Shown here one piece after another: positions 33,637 to 42,529 of a DNA stretch of 64,000 nt (its first letter is position 1; the number at the start of each line of letters is the position of its first letter). A program made the translations under genes and the position numbers. The stretch is taken from NCBI RefSeq assembly GCF_039889165.1, contig NZ_JAYMYY010000001.1, forward strand, positions 930,001 to 994,000, read 5' to 3'. A model generated the notes under the pieces. The model ran no database searches, was not told where the DNA came from, and was given only the letters and a program-made list of their open reading frames with translations. Origin of the DNA: Pseudocitrobacter cyperus. GTDB taxonomy: Bacteria > Pseudomonadota > Gammaproteobacteria > Enterobacterales > Enterobacteriaceae.

Positions 33637-34614
33637 ATGAATGCACTGACCGCCGTACAAAACAACGCTGTCGATTCAGGCCAGGACTATAGCGGATTCA
33701 CCCTCACCCCGTCGGCGCAATCCCCGCGTCTGCTGGAACTCACCTTCACCGAACAGACGACCAAACAGTTCCTCGAACAGGTTGCCGAATGGCCCGTGCA
33801 GGCGCTGGAGTACAAATCATTTCTGCGTTTTCGGGTAGGCAAAATTCTCGACGATCTGTGTGCAAATCAGCTTCAACCGTTGCTGTTGAAGACGCTGCTA
33901 AACCGTGCTGAAGGTGCGCTGTTGATCAATGCGGTGGGTGTCGATGATGTCGCGCAGGCAGATGAGATGGTGAAGCTGGCAACGGCGGTAGCGCATCTGA
34001 TTGGCCGTTCCAATTTCGATGCGATGAGCGGTCAGTATTACGCGCGTTTTGTAGTGAAAAACGTCGATAACTCAGACAGCTACCTGCGCCAACCGCACCG
34101 TGTGATGGAGTTACACAACGACGGCACCTACGTCGAGGAGATAACCGATTATGTGCTGATGATGAAGATTGATGAGCAGAACATGACGGGCGGCAACTCG
34201 CTGCTGCTGCACCTGGATGACTGGGAACATCTGGATAACTACTTCAGCCACCCGCTGGCGCGTCGCCCCATGCGCTTTGCCGCCCCGCCGAGCAAGAACG
34301 TCAGCAAAGATGTTTACCATCCGGTGTTCGACGTTGACCAGCAGGGTCGTCCGGTCATGCGCTATATCGACCAGTTCGTCCAGCCGAAAGATTTTGAAGA
34401 GGGCGTCTGGTTAAGCGAGTTATCCGATGCGCTGGAAACCAGCAAAAACATCCTTTCCGTACCGGTGCCAGTGGGGAAATTCCTGTTAATTAACAACCTG
34501 TTCTGGTTGCACGGCCGTGACCGCTTTACCCCGCATCCGGATCTACGCCGGGAACTGATGCGCCAGCGCGGCTATTTCGCTTACGCCACAAACCACTACC
34601 AGACGCATCAGTAG
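33637..34614 (+). CDS. glaH: GlaH (CsiD), glutarate 2-hydroxylase
   Basis: 325 residues, near-identical to E. coli CsiD/GlaH. An Fe(II)/2-oxoglutarate oxygenase converting glutarate to L-2-hydroxyglutarate with release of succinate. Iron ligands His and Asp in VMELHNDGTYVEE, the distal His in NNLFWLHGRDRFTPHPDLRRELM with the 2-oxoglutarate-binding Arg nearby. Start after AGAGGAACGCTTCTG. Heads the six-gene gab cluster. Confidence 0.97.
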   Translation: MNALTAVQNNAVDSGQDYSGFTLTPSAQSPRLLELTFTEQTTKQFLEQVAEWPVQALEYKSFLRFRVGKILDDLCANQLQPLLLKTLLNRAEGALLINAVGVDDVAQADEMVKLATAVAHLIGRSNFDAMSGQYYARFVVKNVDNSDSYLRQPHRVMELHNDGTYVEEITDYVLMMKIDEQNMTGGNSLLLHLDDWEHLDNYFSHPLARRPMRFAAPPSKNVSKDVYHPVFDVDQQGRPVMRYIDQFVQPKDFEEGVWLSELSDALETSKNILSVPVPVGKFLLINNLFWLHGRDRFTPHPDLRRELMRQRGYFAYATNHYQTHQ

Positions 34615-34633
34615 ACGCGAAGGAATTGAGCGG

Positions 34634-35902
34634 ATGTATGATTTTGTGATTATTGGCGGCGGCATCATTGGCATGTCGACCGCTATGCAACTGATTGATG
34701 TGTATCCGGATGCCCGCATTGGGTTGCTGGAAAAAGAGCCCGGCCCGGCCTGTCACCAGACGGGCCACAACAGCGGCGTGATCCATGCTGGCGTCTATTA
34801 CACCCCTGGCAGCCTGAAAGCACAGTTTTGCCTTGCCGGAAACCGCGCCACCAAAGCCTTTTGCTCGCAAAACGGCATTCGCTATGAGAGCTGTGGAAAG
34901 ATGCTGGTCGCCACCTCATCTCTTGAGATGGAACGAATGCGCGCGCTCTGGGATCGCACGGCGGCCAATGGCCTCGAGCGCGAGTGGCTGAGTGCCGAAG
35001 CGCTGCACGAGCGGGAGCCGAATATCACCGGGCTGGGCGGCATTTTTGTGCCTTCCAGCGGTATCGTCAGCTACCGGGAAGTCACCGCCGCCATGGCGAA
35101 AATCTTTCAGGCCAAAGGCGGTGAGATTATCTATAACGCGGAAGTCAGCGCGCTGGAAGAACACGCGGCAGGCGTGATCGTGCGTACCCGCCAGGGGCAG
35201 GAGTATGAAGCGTCAACGCTGATTAGCTGTTCCGGGCTGATGGCCGACAGGCTGGTGAAAATGCTCGGCATCGAGCCGGGTTTTATCATCTGCCCGTTCC
35301 GCGGCGAGTATTTCCGCCTCGCGCCGCAGCATAACCAGATAGTCAACCACCTTATCTACCCTGTTCCCGACCCGGCGATGCCTTTTCTTGGCGTACATCT
35401 CACTCGCATGATCGACGGGAGCGTCACCGTCGGGCCAAACGCCGTGCTGGCCTTCAAACGCGAAGGCTACCGCAAGCGCGATTTTTCGTTGAGCGACACG
35501 CTGGAGATCCTCGGTTCTTCCGGTATTCGCCGGGTGCTGCAAAACCATCTACGCTCAGGATTGGGCGAGATGAAAAACTCGCTATGCAAAAGCGGCTATC
35601 TGCGGCTGGTGCAAAAGTACTGTCCTGGGCTCTCTTTAAGCGATCTCCAGCCCTGGCCCGCCGGTGTGCGGGCGCAGGCGGTGTCGCCAGACGGCAAGCT
35701 TATCGACGATTTTCTCTTTGTCACCACGCCCCGCACGATCCACACCTGCAATGCGCCCTCTCCGGCTGCGACATCAGCAATTCCTATTGGTGCGCACATT
35801 GTCAGCAAGGTACAAACGCTGTTGGCAAGCCAGAGCAACCCAGGACGCACGCTGCGAGCGGCACGTAGTGTGGATGCCTTACACGCCGCATTTAATCAAT
35901 AA
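34634..35902 (+). CDS. lhgO: LhgO, L-2-hydroxyglutarate dehydrogenase/oxidase
   Basis: 422 residues, matching E. coli LhgO (YgaF) over its length. A membrane-linked FAD enzyme that oxidises L-2-hydroxyglutarate to 2-oxoglutarate, passing electrons to quinone. FAD motif DFVIIGGGIIGMSTAMQLID, then QTGHNSGVIHAGVYYTPGSLKA. Starts 20 bases after glaH with AAGGAATTGAGCGG. Together GlaH and LhgO turn glutarate into 2-oxoglutarate. Confidence 0.96.
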   Translation: MYDFVIIGGGIIGMSTAMQLIDVYPDARIGLLEKEPGPACHQTGHNSGVIHAGVYYTPGSLKAQFCLAGNRATKAFCSQNGIRYESCGKMLVATSSLEMERMRALWDRTAANGLEREWLSAEALHEREPNITGLGGIFVPSSGIVSYREVTAAMAKIFQAKGGEIIYNAEVSALEEHAAGVIVRTRQGQEYEASTLISCSGLMADRLVKMLGIEPGFIICPFRGEYFRLAPQHNQIVNHLIYPVPDPAMPFLGVHLTRMIDGSVTVGPNAVLAFKREGYRKRDFSLSDTLEILGSSGIRRVLQNHLRSGLGEMKNSLCKSGYLRLVQKYCPGLSLSDLQPWPAGVRAQAVSPDGKLIDDFLFVTTPRTIHTCNAPSPAATSAIPIGAHIVSKVQTLLASQSNPGRTLRAARSVDALHAAFNQ

Positions 35903-35924
35903 CCTTTGAAAACAGGACGTCACT

Positions 35925-37373
35925 ATGCAACTTAACGACAGTAACTTATTCCGTCAGCAGGCATTGATTAACGGGAAATGGCGCAATGCCGACAATGGCG
36001 AGGTCATCGCGGTGACAAACCCCGCGAGCGGTGAACAACTGGGCAGCGTGCCGAAAATGGGTAGCGATGAAACTCGCGCCGCCATTGAAGCCGCCAATAA
36101 TGCGCTTCCCGCCTGGCGAGCGCTGACCGCCAAAGAGCGCGCCAATATTTTACGAACCTGGTTCAACCTGATGATGGAGCACCAGGACGATTTAGCCCGC
36201 CTGATGACGCTGGAACAGGGTAAACCGCTGGCGGAAGCCAAAGGTGAAATCAGCTACGCCGCCTCTTTTATCGAGTGGTTTGCCGAAGAAGGCAAGCGCA
36301 TCTACGGCGACACCATTCCTGGCCACCAGGCCGATAAACGTCTGATTGTGATTAAGCAGCCTATCGGCGTCACCGCCGCCATCACACCGTGGAACTTCCC
36401 GGCGGCGATGATCACCCGCAAGGCAGGCCCGGCGCTGGCGGCAGGTTGCACGATGGTGCTGAAGCCGGCAAGCCAGACGCCATTTTCCGCACTGGCTCTG
36501 GCTGAACTGGCGAACCGGGCGGGGATCCCGGCTGGCGTCTTTAACGTCGTCACCGGCTCGGCAAGCGCCGTGGGTAACGAACTGACCAGCAACCCGCTGG
36601 TGCGTAAGCTGTCATTCACCGGATCGACCGGGATTGGCCGTCAGTTGATGGAACAGTGCGCAAAAGACATCAAAAAAGTGTCGCTGGAGCTGGGCGGCAA
36701 CGCGCCGTTTATTGTTTTTGACGATGCCGACCTCGATAAAGCGGTAGAGGGGGCGCTGGCCTCAAAATTCCGCAACGCCGGGCAAACCTGCGTTTGCGCC
36801 AACCGCTTGTACGTGCAGGACGGTGTTTACGAACGCTTTGCCGAAAAACTGCAACAGGCGGTAAGCAAACTGCAAATTGGCGACGGGCTGAAAAATGGCG
36901 TCACCATCGGGCCGCTGATCGATGAAAAAGCGGTCGCCAAAGTCGAAGAACATATTACTGACGCGCTGGAAAAAGGGGCGCGCGTGCTGTCAGGCGGTAA
37001 AGCGCATGAACTCGGCGGCAATTTCTTCCAGCCCACCATTCTGGTGGATGTTCCCAGGGATGCCAAAGTGGCTAAAGAAGAGACCTTCGGCCCACTGGCT
37101 CCCCTGTTCCGCTTTAAAGATGAGGCCGATGTCATTGCCCAGGCCAACGACACCGAGTTTGGCCTTGCCGCCTATTTTTACGCCCGCGATTTAAGCCGCG
37201 TTTTCCGCGTCGGCGAGGCGCTGGAGTACGGCATTGTCGGCATCAACACCGGCATCATTTCTAATGAAGTGGCCCCGTTCGGCGGAATTAAAGCCTCCGG
37301 TCTGGGTCGGGAAGGCTCGAAATACGGCATCGAAGATTATTTAGAAATCAAATACATGTGTATCGGTCTTTAA
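35925..37373 (+). CDS. gabD: GabD, succinate-semialdehyde dehydrogenase (NADP+)
   Basis: 482 residues, same length as E. coli GabD. Catalytic Cys in FRNAGQTCVCANRLY (the second Cys of this pair gives the redox switch in related enzymes) and Glu in SLELGGNAPFIVFDD; NADP site LKPASQTPFSALALAE. Makes succinate from succinate semialdehyde. Ribosome site AGGAC. Follows lhgO after 22 bases. Confidence 0.97.
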   Translation: MQLNDSNLFRQQALINGKWRNADNGEVIAVTNPASGEQLGSVPKMGSDETRAAIEAANNALPAWRALTAKERANILRTWFNLMMEHQDDLARLMTLEQGKPLAEAKGEISYAASFIEWFAEEGKRIYGDTIPGHQADKRLIVIKQPIGVTAAITPWNFPAAMITRKAGPALAAGCTMVLKPASQTPFSALALAELANRAGIPAGVFNVVTGSASAVGNELTSNPLVRKLSFTGSTGIGRQLMEQCAKDIKKVSLELGGNAPFIVFDDADLDKAVEGALASKFRNAGQTCVCANRLYVQDGVYERFAEKLQQAVSKLQIGDGLKNGVTIGPLIDEKAVAKVEEHITDALEKGARVLSGGKAHELGGNFFQPTILVDVPRDAKVAKEETFGPLAPLFRFKDEADVIAQANDTEFGLAAYFYARDLSRVFRVGEALEYGIVGINTGIISNEVAPFGGIKASGLGREGSKYGIEDYLEIKYMCIGL

Positions 37374-37386
37374 CTGGAGAAAGCGA

Positions 37387-38670
37387 ATGAGCAGCAATAA
37401 AGCGTTAATGCAGCGCCGTAGTCAGGCCGTTCCCCGTGGCGTGGGTCAGATCCACCCTATTTTCGCCGACCGCGCGGAAAACTGCCGCGTCTGGGACGTT
37501 GAAGGCCGCGAATACCTTGATTTTGCGGGCGGAATTGCCGTGCTGAACACCGGTCATCTGCATCCGCAGATTGTTTCTGCGGTGGAAGTGCAACTGAAAA
37601 AGCTGTCGCACACCTGCTTCCAGGTGCTGGCCTATGAGCCGTATCTGGAACTGTGCGAAGTGATGAACCAGAAAATACCCGGTGATTTCGCTAAAAAAAC
37701 GCTGCTGGTGACAACCGGTTCCGAAGCGGTGGAAAACGCCGTGAAAATCGCCCGCGCCGCCACCAAACGCAGCGGAACTATCGCCTTTAGCGGAGCCTAT
37801 CACGGCCGTACCCACTACACCCTGGCGTTAACCGGCAAGGTCAACCCTTATTCCGCCGGAATGGGGCTAATGCCAGGACATGTCTATCGCGCCCTTTACC
37901 CCTGTGCACTGCACGGCATCAGCGAAGACGATGCAATCGCCAGCATCCATCGCATCTTCAAAAACGATGCCGCCCCGGAAGATATCGCTGCCATCGTCAT
38001 TGAACCGGTACAGGGCGAAGGCGGCTTTTACGCCGCGACGCCAGCTTTTATGCAACGCCTGCGCACGCTGTGCGACGAATACGGGATCATGCTGATAGCC
38101 GATGAAGTTCAGAGCGGCGCGGGACGAACCGGTACGCTGTTTGCTATGGAACAGATGGGCGTGGCGCCCGATCTCACGACCTTCGCTAAATCGATTGCGG
38201 GCGGTTTCCCGCTGGCGGGCGTTACCGGACGCTCCGAAGTCATGGACGCGGTACCGCCGGGCGGCCTTGGCGGCACCTACGCCGGAAACCCGATCGCCTG
38301 CGTTGCGGCGCTGGAAGTGCTGAAGATTTTTGAGCAGGAAAATCTGCTGCAAAAAGCCAATGACCTGGGGCAGAAACTGAAAGACGGCCTGCTGGCGATT
38401 GCCGAAAAACACCCTGAGATCGGCGATGTTCGCGGGCTGGGGGCGATGATCGCCATTGAGCTATTTGAAGACGGCGATCATCACAAACCTGACGCCAGAC
38501 TAACCGCCGACATCGTGGCGCGCGCCCGCGATAAAGGGCTGATTTTGCTCTCCTGCGGCCCGTACTACAACGTGCTGCGCATTCTGGTGCCGCTGACTAT
38601 CGATGACGCGCAAATCCGCCAGGGGCTCGGGATCATCGCCGAGTGTTTTGATGAGGCGAAATCGCATTAA
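37387..38670 (+). CDS. gabT: GabT, GABA aminotransferase
   Basis: 427 residues; PLP class-III fold. Lysine in TTFAKSIAGGFPLAGV, VTTGSEAVENAVKIARAATKR, IMLIADEVQSGAGRTG. It transaminates GABA (and 5-aminovalerate) to the semialdehyde and glutamate. Starts 13 bases after gabD with TGGAGAAAGCG. About the same fold and reaction as PuuE at 18126. Confidence 0.97.
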   Translation: MSSNKALMQRRSQAVPRGVGQIHPIFADRAENCRVWDVEGREYLDFAGGIAVLNTGHLHPQIVSAVEVQLKKLSHTCFQVLAYEPYLELCEVMNQKIPGDFAKKTLLVTTGSEAVENAVKIARAATKRSGTIAFSGAYHGRTHYTLALTGKVNPYSAGMGLMPGHVYRALYPCALHGISEDDAIASIHRIFKNDAAPEDIAAIVIEPVQGEGGFYAATPAFMQRLRTLCDEYGIMLIADEVQSGAGRTGTLFAMEQMGVAPDLTTFAKSIAGGFPLAGVTGRSEVMDAVPPGGLGGTYAGNPIACVAALEVLKIFEQENLLQKANDLGQKLKDGLLAIAEKHPEIGDVRGLGAMIAIELFEDGDHHKPDARLTADIVARARDKGLILLSCGPYYNVLRILVPLTIDDAQIRQGLGIIAECFDEAKSH

Positions 38671-38727
38671 CCGACCGCATTAACAGAGCGGTTCTTCGAC
38701 TTAAAAACCAATAACAACGATACGCGT

Positions 38728-38751
38728 GCCCCGACACCGCAACGTCGGGGC
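38728..38751 (+). terminator. Hairpin between gabT and gabP
   Basis: GCCCCGAC / GTCGGGGC with an 8-base loop, no T-run. It may lower expression of gabP relative to gabT or be a processing site. Confidence 0.4.
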
Positions 38752-38786
38752 GCTCTCCGGGTGACACACTTTCGAGAGGTTTCAGG

Positions 38787-40187
38787 ATGGGGCAATTATC
38801 GCAATCGCAGGGTTTAGGCGGCGGGCTGAAGTCACGCCACGTGACTATGTTGTCTATCGCCGGGGTTATCGGCGCAAGTTTATTTGTTGGCTCAAGCGTC
38901 GCTATCGCCGAAGCGGGCCCGGCAGTATTACTGGCCTATCTTTTCGCCGGTTTACTGGTGGTGATGATTATGCGAATGCTGGCGGAGATGGCCGTCGCCA
39001 CACCCGATACGGGATCGTTTTCCACTTACGCCGATAAAGCCATTGGCCGCTGGGCGGGATATACCATTGGCTGGCTCTACTGGTGGTTTTGGGTGCTGGT
39101 TATTCCACTGGAAGCCAATATCGCGGCAATCATTCTTCATTCGTGGGTACCCGGAATGCCTGTCTGGGCATTTTCGCTGGTGATAACCCTGGCATTAACC
39201 GGCAGTAATTTGCTGAGCGTCAAAAACTACGGGGAATTTGAGTTCTGGCTGGCGCTGTGCAAAGTGATTGCCATTCTGGCCTTTATCGCGCTCGGCGCGG
39301 CGGCCATCAGCGGTTTTTATCCCTACGCGGAAGTGAGCGGTATCTCCAGGCTGTGGGACAGCGGCGGCTTTATGCCAAACGGATTTGGCGCTGTATTGAG
39401 CGCAATGTTGATTACGATGTTCTCCTTCATGGGCGCGGAGATTGTCACCATTGCCGCCGCAGAGTCCGACACGCCGGACAAACATATTGTACGGGCGACC
39501 AATTCCGTTATCTGGCGTATTTCCATCTTCTATTTATGCTCGATCTTTGTCGTCGTGGCGTTAATACCGTGGAATATGCCGGGGCTGAAAACGGTGGGCT
39601 CTTATCGCTCGGTGCTGGAATTACTGAATATTCCGTATGCGAAGCTCATTATGGATTGTGTGATATTGCTGTCGGTAACAAGCTGCCTGAACTCGGCGCT
39701 GTATACCGCATCAAGGATGCTCTATTCCCTGAGCCGTCGCGGCGATGCCCCTGCGGTAATGGGTAAAACCAACCGCAGCAAAACGCCTTATGTCGCCGTA
39801 TTGCTCTCCACCGGAGCGGCATTCTTAACCGTGGTGGTCAATTATTACGCACCGGCGAAAGTGTTTAAATTCCTGATTGATAGTTCCGGCGCAATCGCCT
39901 TGCTGGTGTATCTGGTGATTGCCGTTTCACAGTTGCGGATGCGCAAAATTTTGCAGGCTGAAGGCGGCGAAATTCGGCTGCGGATGTGGCTTTATCCCTG
40001 GCTCACCTGGCTTGTGATTGGCTTTATTATTTTCGTACTGGTGGTTATGTTATTCCGCCCGGCGCAGCAGCTAGAGGTTATTTCAACCGGGTTATTAGCA
40101 ATAGGGATAATCTGCACCGTCCCCATTATGTCGCGTTGGAAAAAACTGGTATTGTGGCAAAAAGCGCCACTACAAAATACCCGATAG
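38787..40187 (+). CDS. gabP: GabP, GABA permease
   Basis: 466 residues, an APC amino acid transporter with 12 predicted helices, E. coli length. SRHVTMLSIAGVIGASLFVGSS and the consensus amphipathic region SFMGAEIVTIAAAESDTPDKHIVRA. Imports GABA with protons. Starts 116 bases after gabT, with GAGAGG 10 bases before the ATG. Confidence 0.97.
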   Translation: MGQLSQSQGLGGGLKSRHVTMLSIAGVIGASLFVGSSVAIAEAGPAVLLAYLFAGLLVVMIMRMLAEMAVATPDTGSFSTYADKAIGRWAGYTIGWLYWWFWVLVIPLEANIAAIILHSWVPGMPVWAFSLVITLALTGSNLLSVKNYGEFEFWLALCKVIAILAFIALGAAAISGFYPYAEVSGISRLWDSGGFMPNGFGAVLSAMLITMFSFMGAEIVTIAAAESDTPDKHIVRATNSVIWRISIFYLCSIFVVVALIPWNMPGLKTVGSYRSVLELLNIPYAKLIMDCVILLSVTSCLNSALYTASRMLYSLSRRGDAPAVMGKTNRSKTPYVAVLLSTGAAFLTVVVNYYAPAKVFKFLIDSSGAIALLVYLVIAVSQLRMRKILQAEGGEIRLRMWLYPWLTWLVIGFIIFVLVVMLFRPAQQLEVISTGLLAIGIICTVPIMSRWKKLVLWQKAPLQNTR

Positions 40188-40194
40188 CGTATTC

Positions 40195-40217
40195 TCCCGG
40201 CATGAGCCGGGATTTTT
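40195..40217 (+). terminator. Rho-independent terminator between gabP and csiR
   Basis: TCCCGGC / GCCGGGA, 4-base loop ATGA, then TTTTT. It lies 16 bases before the csiR ATG, so it would restrict read-through into the repressor gene. Confidence 0.75.
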
Positions 40218-40233
40218 GCACAGGAGCAAGGCC

Positions 40234-40914
40234 ATGACCGCCATTCCTCAACCCACGGCCATTGATGGCTACCGCTGGCTGAAAAACGATATTATTCGCG
40301 GCGTTTATCAACCTGATGAAAAATTGCGTATGAGCCTGCTGACCTCACGCTACGGCCTTGGCGTAGGGCCGCTGCGTGAAGCCCTTTCACAGCTTGTCGC
40401 GGAAAGGCTGGTCACTGTGGTCAATCAGAAAGGCTATAACGTCGCCCCGATGTCTGAACAGGAGCTGCTCGATATCTTCGACGCCCGTGCCAATATGGAA
40501 GCGATGCTGGTGCGCCTGGCCATTGAGCGAGGTGATGATGCCTGGGAAGCGGAGATCCTCGCGCGAGCCCACATGCTCAGCAAACTGGAAGCCAGCAATG
40601 CCAGTGAAAATATGCTTGATGAGTGGGATCGTCGGCATCAGGCTTTTCATACGGCAATCGTGACCGGGTGCGGTTCCCACTATCTGCTGCAAATGCGCGA
40701 AAGGCTGTTCGACCTGGCGGCGCGCTACCGTTTTATCTGGCTACGCAGAACCGTGTTGTCCGTTGAAATGCTGGAGGATAAACACCACCAGCATAAGAAA
40801 CTGACGGAGGTTATCCTGGCCCGTGACGCCGCGCGCGCCAGTGAATTAATGCGCCAGCACCTGCTGACACCGATTCCGGTTATTCAGCAGGCAATGTCGA
40901 TGCACATTAGCTGA
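40234..40914 (+). CDS. csiR: CsiR (GlaR), GntR-family repressor of the cluster
   Basis: 226 residues. FadR-type: N-terminal winged helix (GYRWLKNDIIRGVYQPDEKLRMSLLTSRYGLGVGPLREALSQLVAERLV), C-terminal FCD domain with metal-binding His/Asp (DEWDRRHQAFHTAIV). In E. coli it represses glaH and is relieved by glutarate. Start at MTAIPQPTAID with CAGGAG; six further in-frame codons overlap the terminator. Confidence 0.95.
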   Translation: MTAIPQPTAIDGYRWLKNDIIRGVYQPDEKLRMSLLTSRYGLGVGPLREALSQLVAERLVTVVNQKGYNVAPMSEQELLDIFDARANMEAMLVRLAIERGDDAWEAEILARAHMLSKLEASNASENMLDEWDRRHQAFHTAIVTGCGSHYLLQMRERLFDLAARYRFIWLRRTVLSVEMLEDKHHQHKKLTEVILARDAARASELMRQHLLTPIPVIQQAMSMHIS

Positions 40915-41000
40915 CGTGACGACAACATAAATATAACGGGTTGGTAAATCCGCTGAGCGGTTCTATAGTCGATAGAGATTTTCAGCAACAGGATTTACTC

Positions 41001-42110
41001 ATGCGATTTAATGGACTGACTAAAGGTTTCTTTCTCTTCATTCTTGCCCTTGTCACCTGGGCCTTCTTCGATGTGTTATCGCCCTATTTTTCCGCCATTT
41101 TATGGGCGGCGGTATTAACCGTTATTTTTTATCCGGTGAAAAACAAATTACGTCTTGCCCTGGGCGATCGCAATGGAATGGCCTCGTTGTTAACGCTGGC
41201 CATTATCTGCCTGATTGTCTTTATCCCTTTAATGGTCATTCTGTCGTCGCTCGCCTTCGAGCTGAACGTGGTGTACAGCAAACTCCAGCAGAACAACACA
41301 CAATTCCCGGAAGTGGTCGCCACCCTGTTTTCGCATCTCCCCGACTGGGCGCGTGGATTCCTGACGGAACACAACCTGGATGACGCAGCGCAAATCCAGA
41401 AAAAGCTCTCCGAGGCGGCATTACAGGGCGGGCAATACCTTGCCGGCAGCGCCTTCCTGATTGGGAAAGGCACCTTCGGCTTTGCCATCAGTTTTGGCAT
41501 CATGCTTTATCTGCTCTTTTTCCTGCTGAAAGATGGGCCGTATCTGGTAAACCAGATTCTGCACTCCCTGCCGCTGTCGGATTTTGTAAAACAGCATCTG
41601 TTTGCCAAATTCGTCGGCGTCACCCGGGCGACAGTAAAAGGCACCGCTGTGGTTGCCATTGTCCAGGGGGCGCTGGGCGGTATCGCCTTTGCCATCGTCG
41701 GGATTGATGGCAGTATTCTGTGGGGCGCATTGATGGCGTTTCTGTCGCTGGTGCCCGCCGTGGGCTCGGCAATCGTCTGGGTACCTGCCGCAATTTTCCT
41801 CTTCGCCACGCATCAGCTTTGGCAAGGGCTGTTTATTGTCGGATTCTTCGTGATTATCGTAGGCCTGGTGGACAACATTCTGCGCCCGCTGCTGGTGGGG
41901 AAAGATACCAAAATGCCGGATTATCTGATCCTGATAACCACCCTCGGCGGCATGGAGATTTACGGCATTAATGGCTTCGTCATCGGCCCGTTGATTGCGG
42001 CACTGTTCCTCGCAAGCTGGAATCTCTTCTCAGGGCGGGATCATGAAGGCAACGCAGAAGAACTCGACGAGGCCTTTATCGAAGAGGGGAAAAACCAGAC
42101 GGAACTGTAA
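41001..42110 (+). CDS. AI-2E family membrane protein
   Basis: 369 residues, 7-8 predicted helices (PF01594 family, members TqsA, PerM, YdiK, YhhT). GSILWGALMAFLSLVPAVGSAIVWVPAAIFLFATHQLWQGLFIV and GLVDNILRPLLVGKDTKMPDYLIL are the family's signature region. Members export AI-2 or act as antiporters; the substrate here is unknown. Start at MRFNGLTK with AGGA upstream; the in-frame 20 codons before are unlike the family. The C-terminal tail is acidic. Confidence 0.88.
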   Translation: MRFNGLTKGFFLFILALVTWAFFDVLSPYFSAILWAAVLTVIFYPVKNKLRLALGDRNGMASLLTLAIICLIVFIPLMVILSSLAFELNVVYSKLQQNNTQFPEVVATLFSHLPDWARGFLTEHNLDDAAQIQKKLSEAALQGGQYLAGSAFLIGKGTFGFAISFGIMLYLLFFLLKDGPYLVNQILHSLPLSDFVKQHLFAKFVGVTRATVKGTAVVAIVQGALGGIAFAIVGIDGSILWGALMAFLSLVPAVGSAIVWVPAAIFLFATHQLWQGLFIVGFFVIIVGLVDNILRPLLVGKDTKMPDYLILITTLGGMEIYGINGFVIGPLIAALFLASWNLFSGRDHEGNAEELDEAFIEEGKNQTEL

Positions 42111-42127
42111 TTCGCCGTTGAGGCGTT

Positions 42128-42439
42128 TTACAGTGACTCTTCCAGTGCGGCAAGAAACCGGGCGATGACTTGCTCATTGCGCTTGTAGTATGTCCAGGTG
42201 GCAACCTTCTTGCTGGTCAGCAGCCCTGCTTTTTGCAGTTTGCTGAGGTGCGAGGAGATTGTCGGCTGCGACAGCGCCGTTTTATCCTGGATAAAACTGG
42301 CGCATACGCCATCCTGCTGAGGATCCAGCAGATGCGGATACCCGGCAAAGTTACCGGCCGGGTCGCGCAACCAGTGCAGGATCTCCCGGCGTGTCGGGTT
42401 GGAAATCGCTTTCAGAATATCGTCAGTATTTAGCGGCAT
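42128..42439 (-). CDS. ArsR-family regulator
   Basis: 103 residues, winged helix: DDILKAISNPTRREILHWLRDP, recognition region DKTALSQPTISSHLSKLQKAGLLTSKKVATWTYYKRNE. No metal-binding cysteine pair; one Cys in DGVCASF. Such ArsR proteins with LDPQQDGVCAS sequences accompany oxidoreductases and may sense electrophiles. Start at MPLNTDDI, weak ribosome site; 20 in-frame upstream codons are less likely. Lies after the old yellow enzyme gene on the same strand. Confidence 0.85.
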   Translation of the reverse strand: MPLNTDDILKAISNPTRREILHWLRDPAGNFAGYPHLLDPQQDGVCASFIQDKTALSQPTISSHLSKLQKAGLLTSKKVATWTYYKRNEQVIARFLAALEESL

Positions 42440-42529
42440 CAGGCTGGCTACGGCAATGAATGTGAGCTGTACATTAGGGAGAGCGCCTGTAAAAGTCAAT
42501 GCGGGCGACCATCGCCGCCCGCATAACCC

